NCBI RefSeq assembly: GCF_013394775.1
Contig: NZ_JABXYT010000001.1
Coordinates: 2,182,001-2,246,000 of the forward strand
Direction: 5' to 3'
Origin: Oribacterium sp. oral taxon 102
Lineage (GTDB): Bacteria > Bacillota > Clostridia > Lachnospirales > Lachnospiraceae
DNA length: 64,000 nt
Position 1 is the stretch's first letter. Each line of letters begins with the position of its first letter. Position numbers and translations under genes: made by a program. The notes under the pieces are model-generated. The model ran no database searches. It had not been told where the DNA came from and saw nothing but the letters and a program-made list of their open reading frames with translations. Below, in pieces: positions 45,749 through 55,163 of the stretch.

Positions 45749-47227
45749 TCACCTTGACCCCTTCCGCATCACCACTACCCAGACGGTCTTCAGCAGGATC
45801 TTCACATCCAGCCACAGGCTCCAGTTTCGGATATACTCCGTATCCAGCCGCACTACATCCTCGAAATCTCTGATGTCACTCCTGCCGCTGATCTGCCAGA
45901 GCCCTGTGATGCCCGGCTTGATCGCAAGCCGCGCCCTGTGATGAATGTCGTACTGCTCATACTCTTCGAGTGTGGGCGGGCGCGTCCCGACGAGGGACAT
46001 ATCGCCCCGCAGGACATTCCAGAACTGCGGGAATTCGTCGAGACTGCTGCTTCGGAGGAAATGGCCGAGCCCATGTCTCGTCCCATCGGGACCGCTGCCG
46101 ATGATGCGGGGATCCGCTTCCAGCTTGAACATAAGGCCCTTCATCTCGTTTTTCGCCATCAGCTCCGCCTTGCGCTGCTCCGCGTCCTGATACATGCTGC
46201 GGAACTTATAGATAGCAAAGATCCTTCCGTTCCTGCCGACACGTTTCTGACGAAAGAGGATCGGTCCGGGATCCGCAAGATAGATCATCGGCGCCAGAAA
46301 GATGCAGAGGATACCGGTGAGCAGCACACCGAGAAGCCCTCCCGTGATATCCATCAGCCGCTTCAGTCCTTCCTCTACCGCTGACACATCATTGGTATAG
46401 CTGGTCAGGACGTCAATCCCCGCAATCTGCTCGTGGTACCTCGCCCCGGGAAGATCATCCAGTACCGCGTATTCGATATGCACCGTCAGCCCCATCAGCG
46501 CGCAGTCATGAAGCAGCGCTTTCGGCAGCGCTTCCCGCTCCGAAATGCTGAGCAGAACCTCGTCCACGACATTCGCCGCAAGATAGGCAGGCAGCTCCTC
46601 GGCCTTGGCGACGATCGGAACATCCAGGATATATTGTGTCGAAGCCGCAGGAGAAGCTGCTGCATCATTCCATGCAGCCTGCTCTCCGACATCCTCCTCT
46701 CCGAGGAGAACCACGCCGCAGACCTCGAAGTCAAGCATGCGCTTCTTCAGCTTCTCCAGCACCCGTTCCGCGTTCTCCCTGCCCGCTACGAGCAGGAGCT
46801 GTCTGGAAGTACTCTTCATGTGGCGCTTCAGAATCTGCTTCCATAGCAGACGCTCGGCATAAACCGTCAGGAAGGACAGCAGCCAGGTATACACGATGAC
46901 CAGCCGCGACAGGATATCGCTTGCCTTGATGAAGAACAGCAGGATCACAGTGAAGCTGAGAACCAGACCGATATGCTTGAAAACTGCGACGAGCTCCTCC
47001 AGCGGTCCTCTCCGGAGCACTCCGCGGTAGGCGGAACCGAATACGGCGATCAGGATGTGCATCATAGCGATCAGCAGGAAAGCGCTGCGATATGCCTCCT
47101 GCCCCCACAGCCGCATATTGTTCTGGCGAAAATAGAAACCCAGAAGCAGCGATGCCAGCAGACAAAGCAGATCCAGTATGAGAAAATCAATATGCTTTAT
47201 CAGGCTTCCCGGTCGTTTCCGATACAT
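45749..47227 (-). CDS. Polyprenyl glycosylphosphotransferase (initiating sugar transferase)
   Basis: A 492-aa WbaP/CpsE-type enzyme that loads the first sugar phosphate onto undecaprenyl phosphate. Four N-terminal helices (about 12-130) and a CoA_binding-like middle domain are followed by a fifth helix. The catalytic domain reads [31 protein letters not shown], then [24 protein letters not shown] and [23 protein letters not shown] precedes the ATG. It is the promoter-proximal gene of the locus and has the GC-rich composition of the flanks. Confidence 0.94.
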   Translation of the reverse strand: MYRKRPGSLIKHIDFLILDLLCLLASLLLGFYFRQNNMRLWGQEAYRSAFLLIAMMHILIAVFGSAYRGVLRRGPLEELVAVFKHIGLVLSFTVILLFFIKASDILSRLVIVYTWLLSFLTVYAERLLWKQILKRHMKSTSRQLLLVAGRENAERVLEKLKKRMLDFEVCGVVLLGEEDVGEQAAWNDAAASPAASTQYILDVPIVAKAEELPAYLAANVVDEVLLSISEREALPKALLHDCALMGLTVHIEYAVLDDLPGARYHEQIAGIDVLTSYTNDVSAVEEGLKRLMDITGGLLGVLLTGILCIFLAPMIYLADPGPILFRQKRVGRNGRIFAIYKFRSMYQDAEQRKAELMAKNEMKGLMFKLEADPRIIGSGPDGTRHGLGHFLRSSSLDEFPQFWNVLRGDMSLVGTRPPTLEEYEQYDIHHRARLAIKPGITGLWQISGRSDIRDFEDVVRLDTEYIRNWSLWLDVKILLKTVWVVVMRKGSR

Positions 47228-47327
47228 TGCAGTCCTCCCCGAATATCATCTTAGTATATCATAGGAGATTTTTGCCGTCACCTTAATATTCCCTTATCTC
47301 TATCTGTCGTCTCCGGGACAAATATGC

Positions 47328-47372
47328 AAAAGCCCCCGGAAACCCATACCTGCATGGATTCCCGGGAGCCTT
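47328..47372 (-). terminator. Terminator of the rplJL operon
   Basis: A stem of about 19 bp (GGCTCCCGGGAATCCAT with ATGGGTTTCCGGGGGCT, a few mismatches) is followed by TTTTGC on the minus strand, just after the rplL stop. Confidence 0.8.
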
Positions 47373-47385
47373 TCCCGAAAGCTTA

Positions 47386-47763
47386 TTACTTAAGGGTAAC
47401 CTTCGCGCCCTCTGCCTCAAGCTTCGCCTTGAGCTCATCAGCCTCTGCCTTGGAAACACCCTCCTTGAGAACCTTCGGAGCTGCCTCGACAGCCTCCTTC
47501 GCCTCCTTCAGCCCAAGACCGGTAGCCTCACGAACGACCTTGATGACCTTGATCTTGTTCGGACCTGCCTCGGTGAGCTCTACGTCAAACTCGGTCTTCT
47601 CCTCAGCTGCCGCTGCGCCTGCACCACCCGCTGCTGCCACTACCACGCCTGCAGCTGCAGATACGCCGAACTCCTCCTCACAAGCCTTAACCAGCTCATT
47701 CAGCTCGAGAACAGAAAGCTCCTTGATCGCTGCGATAAACTCTTCCGTTGTTAACTTAGCCAT
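47386..47763 (-). CDS. rplL: 50S ribosomal protein L7/L12
   Basis: 125 aa. The N-terminal dimer domain is [30 protein letters not shown]. An Ala/Gly-rich hinge ([20 protein letters not shown]) is followed by the factor-binding C-terminal domain [25 protein letters not shown]. The start at 47763 (MAKLTTEE) has GGAGGAA upstream. It is followed by a terminator instead of rpoB. Confidence 0.98.
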   Translation of the reverse strand: MAKLTTEEFIAAIKELSVLELNELVKACEEEFGVSAAAGVVVAAAGGAGAAAAEEKTEFDVELTEAGPNKIKVIKVVREATGLGLKEAKEAVEAAPKVLKEGVSKAEADELKAKLEAEGAKVTLK

Positions 47764-47856
47764 TTTGATTTCCTCCATTTTTAGATTTATGCCTTCAGGC
47801 ACAGATTGTGAAATGCTGTTTCATGATATCATCCGATCGGAAGCGGATGAAAGGAC

Positions 47857-48351
47857 TCATGCCGCGTCGCCGCTCTTCTCCGCGATCTGATTGAGAACAC
47901 GGGCAAGATTGGTGATCGGAGACTGCATGGAGCCGAGAAGCCTTCCAAGCAGCTCCTCTCTGGATGGGATCTCCGAGAGAGCCTGTACTGCCTTCTCATC
48001 GTAGTAAACGCCCTCTACCACAGCTCCCCGCAGCTCCAGCGCCGGGGCGGTCTTCGCGAACTTCGCAATGATCCTCGCCGCGGCTGTAGCATCGTCCTTG
48101 CAGACTGCGATCGCATTCGGTCCCTCAAGGATACCGTCAAGCTGCGCGTAATCGCTGCCCTCTGCCGCTCTCTTGACCAGCGTGTTCTTGAAGACCTTGT
48201 ACGCTACGCCGGCTTCTCTCAGCTGCTTACGGAGCTCCGTATCCTGTGCAACAGTCAGACCGCGATAGTCTACGACGGTTACGGATACCGCGTTATCAAG
48301 GAGTCCCTTGATCTCGTCGATAATCGGCTGCTTAAGTTCTACCTTTGCCAT
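47857..48351 (-). CDS. rplJ: 50S ribosomal protein L10
   Basis: 164 aa: VELKQPIIDEIKGLLDNAVSVTVVDYRGLTVAQDTELRKQLREAGVAYKVFKNTLVKRA is the L10 RNA-binding domain, and the C-terminal helix LARVLNQIAEK binds L12 dimers. The ATG at 48351 follows AAGGAGGAAAA. The frame extends upstream through the leader but that part is not protein-like. Confidence 0.97.
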   Translation of the reverse strand: MAKVELKQPIIDEIKGLLDNAVSVTVVDYRGLTVAQDTELRKQLREAGVAYKVFKNTLVKRAAEGSDYAQLDGILEGPNAIAVCKDDATAAARIIAKFAKTAPALELRGAVVEGVYYDEKAVQALSEIPSREELLGRLLGSMQSPITNLARVLNQIAEKSGDAA

Positions 48352-48516
48352 TTCGATTTTCCTCCTTTTTTTGAATTTCGTATTATAACCGCGAAATAAG
48401 ATACAATCGCAAGCGATTGTTCTGAACCGCTTAAAGCTCCTCTCCGGAGGGGCATCACGGGTCTGTGACCCGCGGATGCCCCGTGCGGCTCTCCCCTGAA
48501 CATAGTTCAGGGACAG

Positions 48517-48620
48517 AAAAAATCCCATATCCGAAGATATGGGATCTACAAACAAACTCATGTCTGTATCTGTCCTCGGCAGGCGCATCCTCTGTCTTAC
48601 AATACTTTACCTGCTGTCTT
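48517..48620 (-). ncRNA. Ribosomal L10 leader with attenuator
   Basis: Minus strand: the CCTGCCGAGGACAG block (about 48590-48575) resembles the L10-binding part of Firmicute rplJ leaders. It is followed by a 10-bp hairpin with a TTCG loop (48545-48522) and six Ts (48522-48517). Excess L10 would favour the terminator and stop rplJL transcription. Further hairpins (CCTGAAC-TAT-GTTCAGG; GGGGCATC...GATGCCCC) follow before rplJ. Confidence 0.75.
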
Positions 48621-48728
48621 CGGGTTAATACCTGAGACAGGATAGCACAGAGAATGCATAGCTGTCAAGGTTTTTCGTATTTTCAGCGCAAGCTTTCAGC
48701 ACAGCCTGCACACAGCAGGCCTCGAGGC

Positions 48729-49421
48729 TTACGCGCCGAACTGGAGCGGATCCAGCTTCACGCCGGGTCCCATGGTGGAGGTCAGGGTAGCGGACTTCAT
48801 ATAGGTCCCCTTCAGGCTGGACGGTCTCGCCTTCACGATCGCCGCCATCAGCGCGTCCAGATTCTGCTTCAGCGCGTCCTCGGTGAAGGAAGCCTTGCCG
48901 ACCGGAACATGGATGATATTCGCCTTGTCCAGTCTGTACTCTACCTTACCTGCCTTAGTATCTGCGATCGCCTTCGTGACATCCATGGTAACCGTACCGG
49001 TCTTCGGGTTCGGCATGAGGCCCTTCGGGCCGAGCAGACGTCCGATCCGTCCGACCACGCCCATCATATCCGGCGTCGCGATCACGACATCATAATCAAA
49101 CCAGCCATCCTGAATTCTCGGGATGAGCTCCTCTGCTCCTACGAAATCCGCACCGGCTGCAAGTGCTTCGTCAGCCTTTGCGCCCTTTGCGAATACGAGG
49201 ATCCTGACCTTCTTGCCGGTTCCGGCAGGAAGAACGACGGAGCCGCGAACCTGCTGATCGGCATGTCTGCCGTCACATCCGGTTCTGATGTGGAGCTCCA
49301 CGGTCTCGTCGAATTTAGCGGTTGCATTCTTCTTTACCAGCTGAATCGCATCAAGCTCTGCGTATCTTGCCTGTCTGTCAACAGTCTTTGCTACTTCAGC
49401 ATATCTCTTACCAATTTTCAT
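48729..49421 (-). CDS. rplA: 50S ribosomal protein L1
   Basis: 230 aa; contains [49 protein letters not shown] and [14 protein letters not shown], the conserved L1 blocks. It lies 20 bp after rplK. L1 normally also represses its own operon by binding the mRNA. Confidence 0.98.
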   Translation of the reverse strand: MKIGKRYAEVAKTVDRQARYAELDAIQLVKKNATAKFDETVELHIRTGCDGRHADQQVRGSVVLPAGTGKKVRILVFAKGAKADEALAAGADFVGAEELIPRIQDGWFDYDVVIATPDMMGVVGRIGRLLGPKGLMPNPKTGTVTMDVTKAIADTKAGKVEYRLDKANIIHVPVGKASFTEDALKQNLDALMAAIVKARPSSLKGTYMKSATLTSTMGPGVKLDPLQFGA

Positions 49422-49441
49422 ATCAGTTCAGCCTCCTTCAA

Positions 49442-49867
49442 TTACTGTTCTACTGTGACGCCCATGGATCTGCAGGTACCTGCGATCATTGACATAGCAG
49501 CCTCAAGAGATGCAGCGTTCAGATCCTTCATCTTGGTCTCTGCAATCTTCTGAAGATCAGCCTTGCTGATGGTTGCAACCTTGTTCTTGTTCGGCTGGCC
49601 GGAAGCCTTCTGAAGCTTACAAGCCTTCTTGATCAGAACGGCTGCAGGAGGAGTCTTCGTGATGAAGCTGAAGCTTCTGTCCGCATAAACTGTGATGACA
49701 ACCGGGATGATCAGATCACCCTCATTGGCTGTTCTCGCATTGAACTCCTTCGTGAATGCAACGATATTTACGCCGTGCTGTCCGAGTGCCGGACCGACGG
49801 GGGGTGCTGGGGTTGCTTTACCAGCGGGAATCTGTAACTTGATATAACCTGTAACCTTCTTTGCCAT
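49442..49867 (-). CDS. rplK: 50S ribosomal protein L11
   Basis: 141 aa, beginning [37 protein letters not shown], with the C-terminal rRNA-binding [13 protein letters not shown]. The ATG at 49867 follows AAGGAGG; the longer open frame is leader. Confidence 0.98.
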   Translation of the reverse strand: MAKKVTGYIKLQIPAGKATPAPPVGPALGQHGVNIVAFTKEFNARTANEGDLIIPVVITVYADRSFSFITKTPPAAVLIKKACKLQKASGQPNKNKVATISKADLQKIAETKMKDLNAASLEAAMSMIAGTCRSMGVTVEQ

Positions 49868-49911
49868 CTTAGGCACCTCCTTGTGGTAATTGCGGGTAAA
49901 CCCTCCCACGA

Positions 49912-49930
49912 GCCTGAAATCCTTTCAGGC
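49912..49930 (-). promoter_or_regulatory. Hairpin in the rplK leader
   Basis: GCCTGAAA-GGA-TTTCAGGC on the minus strand, about 45 nt before the rplK start and followed by TCGTGGGAGGG. It could be the L1-binding regulatory site or a simple spacer hairpin. Confidence 0.4.
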
Positions 49931-49982
49931 GGTGGCTATACTGTAATCCTCGGGATCACTCCCGTCGGGTATTACCAATCTG

Positions 49983-50513
49983 TCATCTCAGCTTCTGAAC
50001 CTCTCCGTAGGATAACTCTACCGGAGTGTCCCGACCGAACATCTCAACATTGATCGTAACGGTCTTCTTCTGCTCATTGATTTCGATGATCGTACCGATC
50101 GTATCCTTCCATGCTCCGGAAGTGACATTCACCGTATCTCCGACCACGAAATCAACCAGTACCTCGGATTCTCTGTAACCAAGGGTGAGAATCTCCTCCT
50201 CTGAAAGCGGAACCGGTTTGGATCCCGGACCGACAAAACCGGTCACGCCGCGGGTATTCCGCACGACATACCATGTTTCGTCGTTCATAACCATATTCAC
50301 CAGCACATAGCCCGGAAACATCTTCTTGTCAGTCTTCTTCTCGACGCCGTTCTTCATCTCAATCACCGGCTGCATCGGAACGCTGACCTCCAGAATCACA
50401 TCCTGTAATCCGCGATTTTCAATCGTCTTTTCGAGGTCCATCTTTACCTTGTTCTCATAGCCTGAGTAGGTATGCGCCACATACCAGCGAGCCTCTGAAT
50501 TCTTCTCTGACAT
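49983..50513 (-). CDS. nusG: Transcription termination/antitermination protein NusG
   Basis: 176 aa: the NGN domain (RWYVAHTYSGYENKVKMDLEKTI) with MFPGYVLVNMVMNDETWYVVRNTRGVTGFVG, then the KOW domain VGDTVNVTSGAWKDTIGTIIEIN. The ATG at 50513 has AAAGGTGG upstream, and the secE stop lies 12 bp before it. Confidence 0.97.
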   Translation of the reverse strand: MSEKNSEARWYVAHTYSGYENKVKMDLEKTIENRGLQDVILEVSVPMQPVIEMKNGVEKKTDKKMFPGYVLVNMVMNDETWYVVRNTRGVTGFVGPGSKPVPLSEEEILTLGYRESEVLVDFVVGDTVNVTSGAWKDTIGTIIEINEQKKTVTINVEMFGRDTPVELSYGEVQKLR

Positions 50514-50524
50514 TGAAACCACCT

Positions 50525-50722
50525 TTACTTAAGAATATATCCGAGTCCTGTCTTCATAACGAGGTCGAGAGCAGCAATCAGTCCGCCAATCAGGAAGCTG
50601 GCAATGATGACTGCAGCGCTCTGCTTCACAACATCCTGCCTGGTCGGGAAAATAATCTTGTTATATTCCGTCCTTAAGCCCCCGAGGAAGCTCTTGAAAA
50701 AGGATGTCTTCTCGTTTTGCAT
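50525..50722 (-). CDS. secE: Preprotein translocase subunit SecE
   Basis: 65-aa single-span Sec subunit: a cytosolic amphipathic part FFKSFLGGLRTEYNKIIFPTRQDVVKQS, then the membrane helix VIIASFLIGGLIAALDLVM. Its ATG overlaps the rpmG stop (TAATG). Confidence 0.95.
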   Translation of the reverse strand: MQNEKTSFFKSFLGGLRTEYNKIIFPTRQDVVKQSAAVIIASFLIGGLIAALDLVMKTGLGYILK

Positions 50723-50871
50723 TACTTTGTCTCCTTGTGCAGGGTGTGCTTCTTGCAGAATCTGCAGTACTTGTTCACTTCCATACGATCCGGATGAAGC
50801 TTCTTTTCCTTCGTAATAAAGTAGTTCCTCTGCTTACATTCTGTACATGCTAAAATAATCTTTGTACGCAC
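50722..50871 (-). CDS. rpmG: 50S ribosomal protein L33
   Basis: 49 aa from a GTG start behind [29 protein letters not shown], then [22 protein letters not shown]. Both zinc CxxC pairs are present (C-type L33). It is the first gene of the secE-nusG-rplKA operon. Confidence 0.95.
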   Translation of the reverse strand: MRTKIILACTECKQRNYFITKEKKLHPDRMEVNKYCRFCKKHTLHKETK

Positions 50872-50924
50872 GGCTTTTCACCTCCAATGATTTTAACTTC
50901 GCATGACTACGAAATTAATGCAAT

Positions 50925-50946
50925 AAAAAATAGGGCAACGCCCCTA
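50925..50946 (-). terminator. Start-proximal terminator in the rpmG operon leader
   Basis: Minus strand: AGGGGC-GTT-GCCCT then six Ts, beginning only a few bases after the predicted transcription start. Suggests attenuation of the operon. Confidence 0.55.
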
Positions 50947-50957
50947 AATACCACTGA

Positions 50958-50986
50958 ACTATACCATGCCACGCCGCCTGCGTCAA
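50958..50986 (-). promoter_or_regulatory. Promoter of the rpmG-secE-nusG-rplKA operon
   Basis: TTGACG (50986-50981) and TATAGT (50963-50958) on the minus strand with a 17-bp spacer. Confidence 0.8.
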
Positions 50987-51038
50987 GCAGCTTTCCTTGG
51001 AGCATAAGGGGAAATTGCGTTTTTCCCATATAATTTTT

Positions 51039-51067
51039 TTGCATTTCTCTATAAAAAAGTTTATACT
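51039..51067 (+). promoter_or_regulatory. Promoter of the lysR-type gene
   Basis: TTGCAT (51039-51044), 17-bp spacer, TATACT (51062-51067), about 60 bp before the ATG. Confidence 0.65.
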
Positions 51068-51128
51068 ATCTACATCAAGAGTATAGTAGCATAGAGAAGG
51101 GAATCATCGCAAGGAGAAAGGAATCACT

Positions 51129-52043
51129 ATGGATTTAAAGCGAATCGAAAATATCATCCGAATTGCAGAGGAACGAAATATCACACGCGCAGCGGACAAG
51201 CTCTTCCTCTCCCAGCCGGCTCTGAACCTGCAGCTCCTCAATCTGGAAAAGGAGCTCGGCACGAAGCTCTTCTACCGGAGAGGCAACGAATGGTCCATCA
51301 CCGAGGCCGGCCGCATCTATGTCGAGACCGCCCGCAGGATGCTGGCGCTGAAAAAGGACTGCTATTCCAGAATCTCCGATATCGCGAAGCTGCACAATGA
51401 GGAGATCGCCATCGGTGCCTCCGGCATTCAGGGAGACCATATGATGACCTCGATCTATGGGAAATTTCACCGGCAATTCCCGAATGTCAAGCTGCAGCTG
51501 AATATCATGAAGGGACTGAAGGCGCAGGAGCTGGTGCGGAACAGCACGATCGATCTCGGCATCATCCTGATGGGCGATAAGCAGAGCTATCATTTGCAGT
51601 ATGATCTCCTCGCGAGGGTCGAGGTGCTGCTCGCGATCGCCGCGGACAGCCCTTATCTCTCGCATCTCGAGCGGGAGGAGAACGGCGAGGAGGTCATGGA
51701 TCTCCGTCATCTGCAGGATGTCCCCTTCGTACTCGGCGCGAAGGACTCTACCGAGCGCTATGTCTCCGAGCAGGCGTTCGAGCGGGCAGGCGTCGATGAT
51801 CCTGCCGTATATATGGAGGCGGAGGGCATCAGCTATCCGATGGCGATGGTCGCCGCCGGAGAGTGCTGCTCCCTGATCGGCGCTTACAACAAACCGGTCA
51901 TGCCTGTCGGCATCCGCCTCGTCAAGCTGAAGAGCCATCCCATGATGAACGCGCTCGCCGTGAGAAGGAAGGATACGCATCTCTCCGAGCCGATGGAGCT
52001 GCTGATCCGGCTCGCGAGGGAATACTGGGAGCAGTTCAGCTGA
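51129..52043 (+). CDS. LysR-family transcriptional regulator
   Basis: 304 aa. The N-terminal winged helix is MDLKRIENIIRIAEERNITRAADKLFLSQPALNLQLLNLEKELGTKLFYR. The effector-binding domain starts at about 90 (EIAIGASGIQGDHMM) and has an LYSR-substrate fold. An AAGGAGAAAG site precedes the ATG. Effector and targets are unknown. It is transcribed away from the ribosomal operon and has no adjacent metabolic gene on its divergent side. Confidence 0.93.
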   Translation: MDLKRIENIIRIAEERNITRAADKLFLSQPALNLQLLNLEKELGTKLFYRRGNEWSITEAGRIYVETARRMLALKKDCYSRISDIAKLHNEEIAIGASGIQGDHMMTSIYGKFHRQFPNVKLQLNIMKGLKAQELVRNSTIDLGIILMGDKQSYHLQYDLLARVEVLLAIAADSPYLSHLEREENGEEVMDLRHLQDVPFVLGAKDSTERYVSEQAFERAGVDDPAVYMEAEGISYPMAMVAAGECCSLIGAYNKPVMPVGIRLVKLKSHPMMNALAVRRKDTHLSEPMELLIRLAREYWEQFS

Positions 52044-52046
52044 AGC

Positions 52047-52793
52047 CTAAGAGCCGTGAGACGAAGCATCGCTTTTGGCGCAGAGGCAGAAGCTGTAGAT
52101 GCGCTCCGCCCCTGCCGCACGAAGCGCATTCGCACAGCTTTCCATCGTCGCGCCGGTAGTGAGAATATCGTCCACGAGGAGCAGCGCCCGCGCATTCTCC
52201 GGGAGCTTGCCCGGGAAGATCGCCGTACGGAGCGCCTGCCGTCTCTGTCCCGCGTCCAGCTCCTTCAGCGCCTGTGTATTCCGCCTCCTGCGAAGTGCCT
52301 GCGGGTAAACCGGCAGCCCCAGCCGCCTGCCGATCCCCCTCGCCAGGAGCTCCGCCTGATTGTAGCCCCTCTGTATCCTCCTTTTCCGATGCACCGGTAC
52401 CGGAACCAGTCCGTCCACCCGCAGCCGCCTGAGCTGCTCTCCCAGCCTCCGCACCGTCTCCTCTGCGTAAAAATCCAGATACTCCCGGCGTCCCTTGTAT
52501 TTGATATCCGCCATGGAACGCATCGTCTCTTCATTATAGTCCAGAAGCACCAGCCCGTATTCGAAATGAAAGCTGTGCCGCCGGCAGTTCCCGCAGAGCT
52601 CCTCTGCGCTGTCTGCGATGCGCCGCCCGCAGCCTCTGCAGCGCGGCTCCGAGACGAAACGGAGGCGGCTGTAGCAGTCCGGACAGATTTTCCGGCTCCG
52701 ACGGCAGTCCTGCTCTACGATTTCCGCGCAGACCGGGCAACGGCGGGGAAAAACCCATTCCAGCGCCCGCATATACAGCGGCTCTTCCTCCAT
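52047..52793 (-). CDS. comF: ComF-family phosphoribosyltransferase-like protein
   Basis: About 248 aa. The N-terminal double zinc ribbon has CPVCAEIV...CRRSRKICPDC and CRGCGRRI...CGNC (residues 16-69). The C-terminal PRTase domain has LVPVPVHRKRRIQRGYNQAELLARGI and the PRPP loop LLVDDILTTGATMESC. It is a ComFC homologue; role in DNA uptake or in primosome/PriA-linked repair. The ATG at 52793 has AGGAGGAAGGA upstream. It lies 19 bp after recD2. Confidence 0.9.
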   Translation of the reverse strand: MEEEPLYMRALEWVFPRRCPVCAEIVEQDCRRSRKICPDCYSRLRFVSEPRCRGCGRRIADSAEELCGNCRRHSFHFEYGLVLLDYNEETMRSMADIKYKGRREYLDFYAEETVRRLGEQLRRLRVDGLVPVPVHRKRRIQRGYNQAELLARGIGRRLGLPVYPQALRRRRNTQALKELDAGQRRQALRTAIFPGKLPENARALLLVDDILTTGATMESCANALRAAGAERIYSFCLCAKSDASSHGS

Positions 52794-52812
52794 TCCTTCC
52801 TCCTCTCCGGCG

Positions 52813-55113
52813 TCAAAGCTCCTCGAGCTCTCCGTTTTCCGCGAAATAGTCCAGCATTTCCTCCATGCTCTTTGATTCCGCCTCCTCTTCCCCCGTACCC
52901 GAAAGCCGCCTGAGCTGCTCCGCGAGTGCAGAGTAGCGCTTCGCCTCCGATTCATTCCGGCACATCGCCGCAAAAACCTCCGGGCTCCCGACGAGACAGA
53001 CGCAGCGCTTCGCACGGGTCACCGCCGTATAGAGGAGGTTTCGGTTCATCAGCATTCTGGGGCCCTGATACATCGGCAGGATGACCGCCGGATACTCCGA
53101 GCCCTGCGACTTGTGTATCGTAATCGCATAGGCAAGCTCGAGATTCTCACAGTCCTTGAAGGGGTACTCCACGAAGCGCTCCTCATACTGCACGGTCAGC
53201 GTCTCCGAGAAACGATTGATCTCTGTGATAATGCCGATATCGCCATTGAAGACGCCCTCGCCCCGCTCCGTCGGAATCCCGTACTTCCCCCGGATCTCCC
53301 AGCTCAGATTATAGTCGTTCCGCACCTGCATGACCTTATCGCCGACACGGAATACCGTGCCGCCGATCTCCCGCTCCGCCCTGTCCGGGGTCTTCGGGTT
53401 CAGCTGCTCCTGCAGAAGCCGGTTCAGGTTCTCCACGCCGAGCGCGCCCTTTCGCTGCGGAGTCATCACCTGCATGGAGAGCGGCTCTGCCCCGAGGTAT
53501 TGCGGGAGCTTATCGGTGAGCAGCGCCGTCACAGCGCGAAAAATCTGCTCCGGCCCTGCGCTCCGGATGAAGAGGAAGTCTCTGGATGGCTTGCCGAGAT
53601 CCACCGGCTGTCCCTCATTGATCCGGTGGGCATTCACGACGATATCCGACTCCATCGCCTGTCGGAAAATGTGCCGGAGCCTTACCGTCGGGAAGACCTC
53701 CGCGCGAATCAGGTCGCGGAGCACATTCCCGCAGCCGACCGAGGGAAGCTGATCCGCGTCCCCGACGAGAATCAGCCGCGTCCCCGGCACGATTGCCGAG
53801 AGCAGCGAATGCATCAGGAAGAGATCGACCATACTCATTTCATCAATGATGACGACGTCCGCCTCCAGCGGCTGCTCCGCATTTCGCTGGAAATGCCCCT
53901 TTGCCGCGCCTCTCTCTCCCTCGCCGTCCTCCGGACGCCCCTGATATTCGAGCATCCGGTGAATGGTCTTCGCCTCCCAGCCGGTTGCCTCCGACATTCG
54001 CTTCGCCGCCCGTCCGGTCGGTGCCGCGAGCAGTATCGTCCTGCCCTCTCTCTCGAAGAGCCTGAGGATCGTGCGGATCGTTGTGGTTTTTCCGGTTCCA
54101 GGGCCTCCGGTCATGATCAGGAGCCCCGATTCCGCCGCGATACGGACAGCCTGCCGCTGCAGGCTGTCCAGCGTGATCCCTTCCTCCGCAGTGATCTCCT
54201 CGATCTCCGCGTCCAGCTGCGCCGGATCTGCCGCGTCCTCACAGTCCTGCAGGCGGAGAAGCTGCGCTGCCGTCTGCAGCTCCGTGTAGTAAACACCTGC
54301 CCGATAGACTCTGTCCTCCGAGACCTTCAGCTTCCCACCAAGCTGCAGCGCGGAAAGCTGCCCGCCGAGCTCCGAGATCCGAATCCCCAGCAGCTCCTCC
54401 GCCGCGCGTGAGAGGCTCTCCATCGGGAGATAACAGTGTCCGGCGAGCTCCGCCTGCAAAAGCGTATAGAGCAGTCCCGCCTGAATACGAAAATCGGAAT
54501 CCGCCCCGATACCCGCTCTCCGTGCGATCTCATCGCATTTCTGGAAGCCGATCCCCTCAATGTCCTCGGCAAGGCGGTAGGGATTCTCCCGGATCTGTTC
54601 ATACATCCGGCTGCCGTAGGATGCGAAGATCTTTCCCGCCAGCCGGACGGAGATGCCGTAGTTCTGCAGAAACATCACCGCGTCCTGCATATCCCGCTTC
54701 GCGTTGACTGCCGCCGCGATGTCCATCGCCTTTTTCATGGAGATGCCCTTGATCTCCGCGAGGCGCTCCGGCTCCTCCGCGATGATGCGCATCGTATCCG
54801 TCCCGAATTTCTTCAGTATTTTCTCAGCAAAAGAAGGCCCGATACCCTTGATGGCTCCCGAGCCCAAATACCGCTTCACCGCCTCCTCTGTCTTCGGCTC
54901 CACCGCCTGATAGCTCTCGATCACGAACTGCTTCCCGTAGATCGGATGCTGCGTCTCATGCCCGGAGGCGCGGATCGTCTCTCCCGCGGAAATCTCCGGA
55001 AGCGTCCCCACGAGCGTGCGCTCCTTCCCGTCCGCAACGCCCATCATCACAGTATAGCCGCTCTCCTCGCTCCGGAAGATAATATGGTCAATATAGCCCT
55101 CGAACTGCTCCAA
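52813..55113 (-). CDS. recD2: ATP-dependent DNA helicase RecD2
   Basis: 766-aa SF1B helicase. An N-terminal RecD2-specific region with helix-hairpin-helix motifs (LGSGAIKGIGPSFAEKILKKFG) is followed by Walker A MTGGPGTGKTTTIRTIL and DEMSMVDLFLMHSLL. The C-terminal motor has GDADQLPSVGCGNVL and ELAYAITIHKSQGSEYPAVI. The preferred start is a TTG at 55113 (LEQFEGYIDHI) with GGAGG 7 nt upstream; the frame opens at 55149. It lies between mreB and comF in one unit. Confidence 0.94.
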   Translation of the reverse strand: MEQFEGYIDHIIFRSEESGYTVMMGVADGKERTLVGTLPEISAGETIRASGHETQHPIYGKQFVIESYQAVEPKTEEAVKRYLGSGAIKGIGPSFAEKILKKFGTDTMRIIAEEPERLAEIKGISMKKAMDIAAAVNAKRDMQDAVMFLQNYGISVRLAGKIFASYGSRMYEQIRENPYRLAEDIEGIGFQKCDEIARRAGIGADSDFRIQAGLLYTLLQAELAGHCYLPMESLSRAAEELLGIRISELGGQLSALQLGGKLKVSEDRVYRAGVYYTELQTAAQLLRLQDCEDAADPAQLDAEIEEITAEEGITLDSLQRQAVRIAAESGLLIMTGGPGTGKTTTIRTILRLFEREGRTILLAAPTGRAAKRMSEATGWEAKTIHRMLEYQGRPEDGEGERGAAKGHFQRNAEQPLEADVVIIDEMSMVDLFLMHSLLSAIVPGTRLILVGDADQLPSVGCGNVLRDLIRAEVFPTVRLRHIFRQAMESDIVVNAHRINEGQPVDLGKPSRDFLFIRSAGPEQIFRAVTALLTDKLPQYLGAEPLSMQVMTPQRKGALGVENLNRLLQEQLNPKTPDRAEREIGGTVFRVGDKVMQVRNDYNLSWEIRGKYGIPTERGEGVFNGDIGIITEINRFSETLTVQYEERFVEYPFKDCENLELAYAITIHKSQGSEYPAVILPMYQGPRMLMNRNLLYTAVTRAKRCVCLVGSPEVFAAMCRNESEAKRYSALAEQLRRLSGTGEEEAESKSMEEMLDYFAENGELEEL

Positions 55114-55163
55114 TCCTACTCCTCCCTCCGGCTGTGCAATCTGCCGCACAGCGCGCCGAGGGC

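Noticed and set aside
47857..48588. 243-aa L10 with N-terminal extension
   Set aside because: The extension lies in the L10 leader RNA and terminator; L10 starts at 48351.
53113..54411. Plus-strand 432-codon open frame
   Set aside because: Antisense of recD2; the helicase motifs are on the minus strand.
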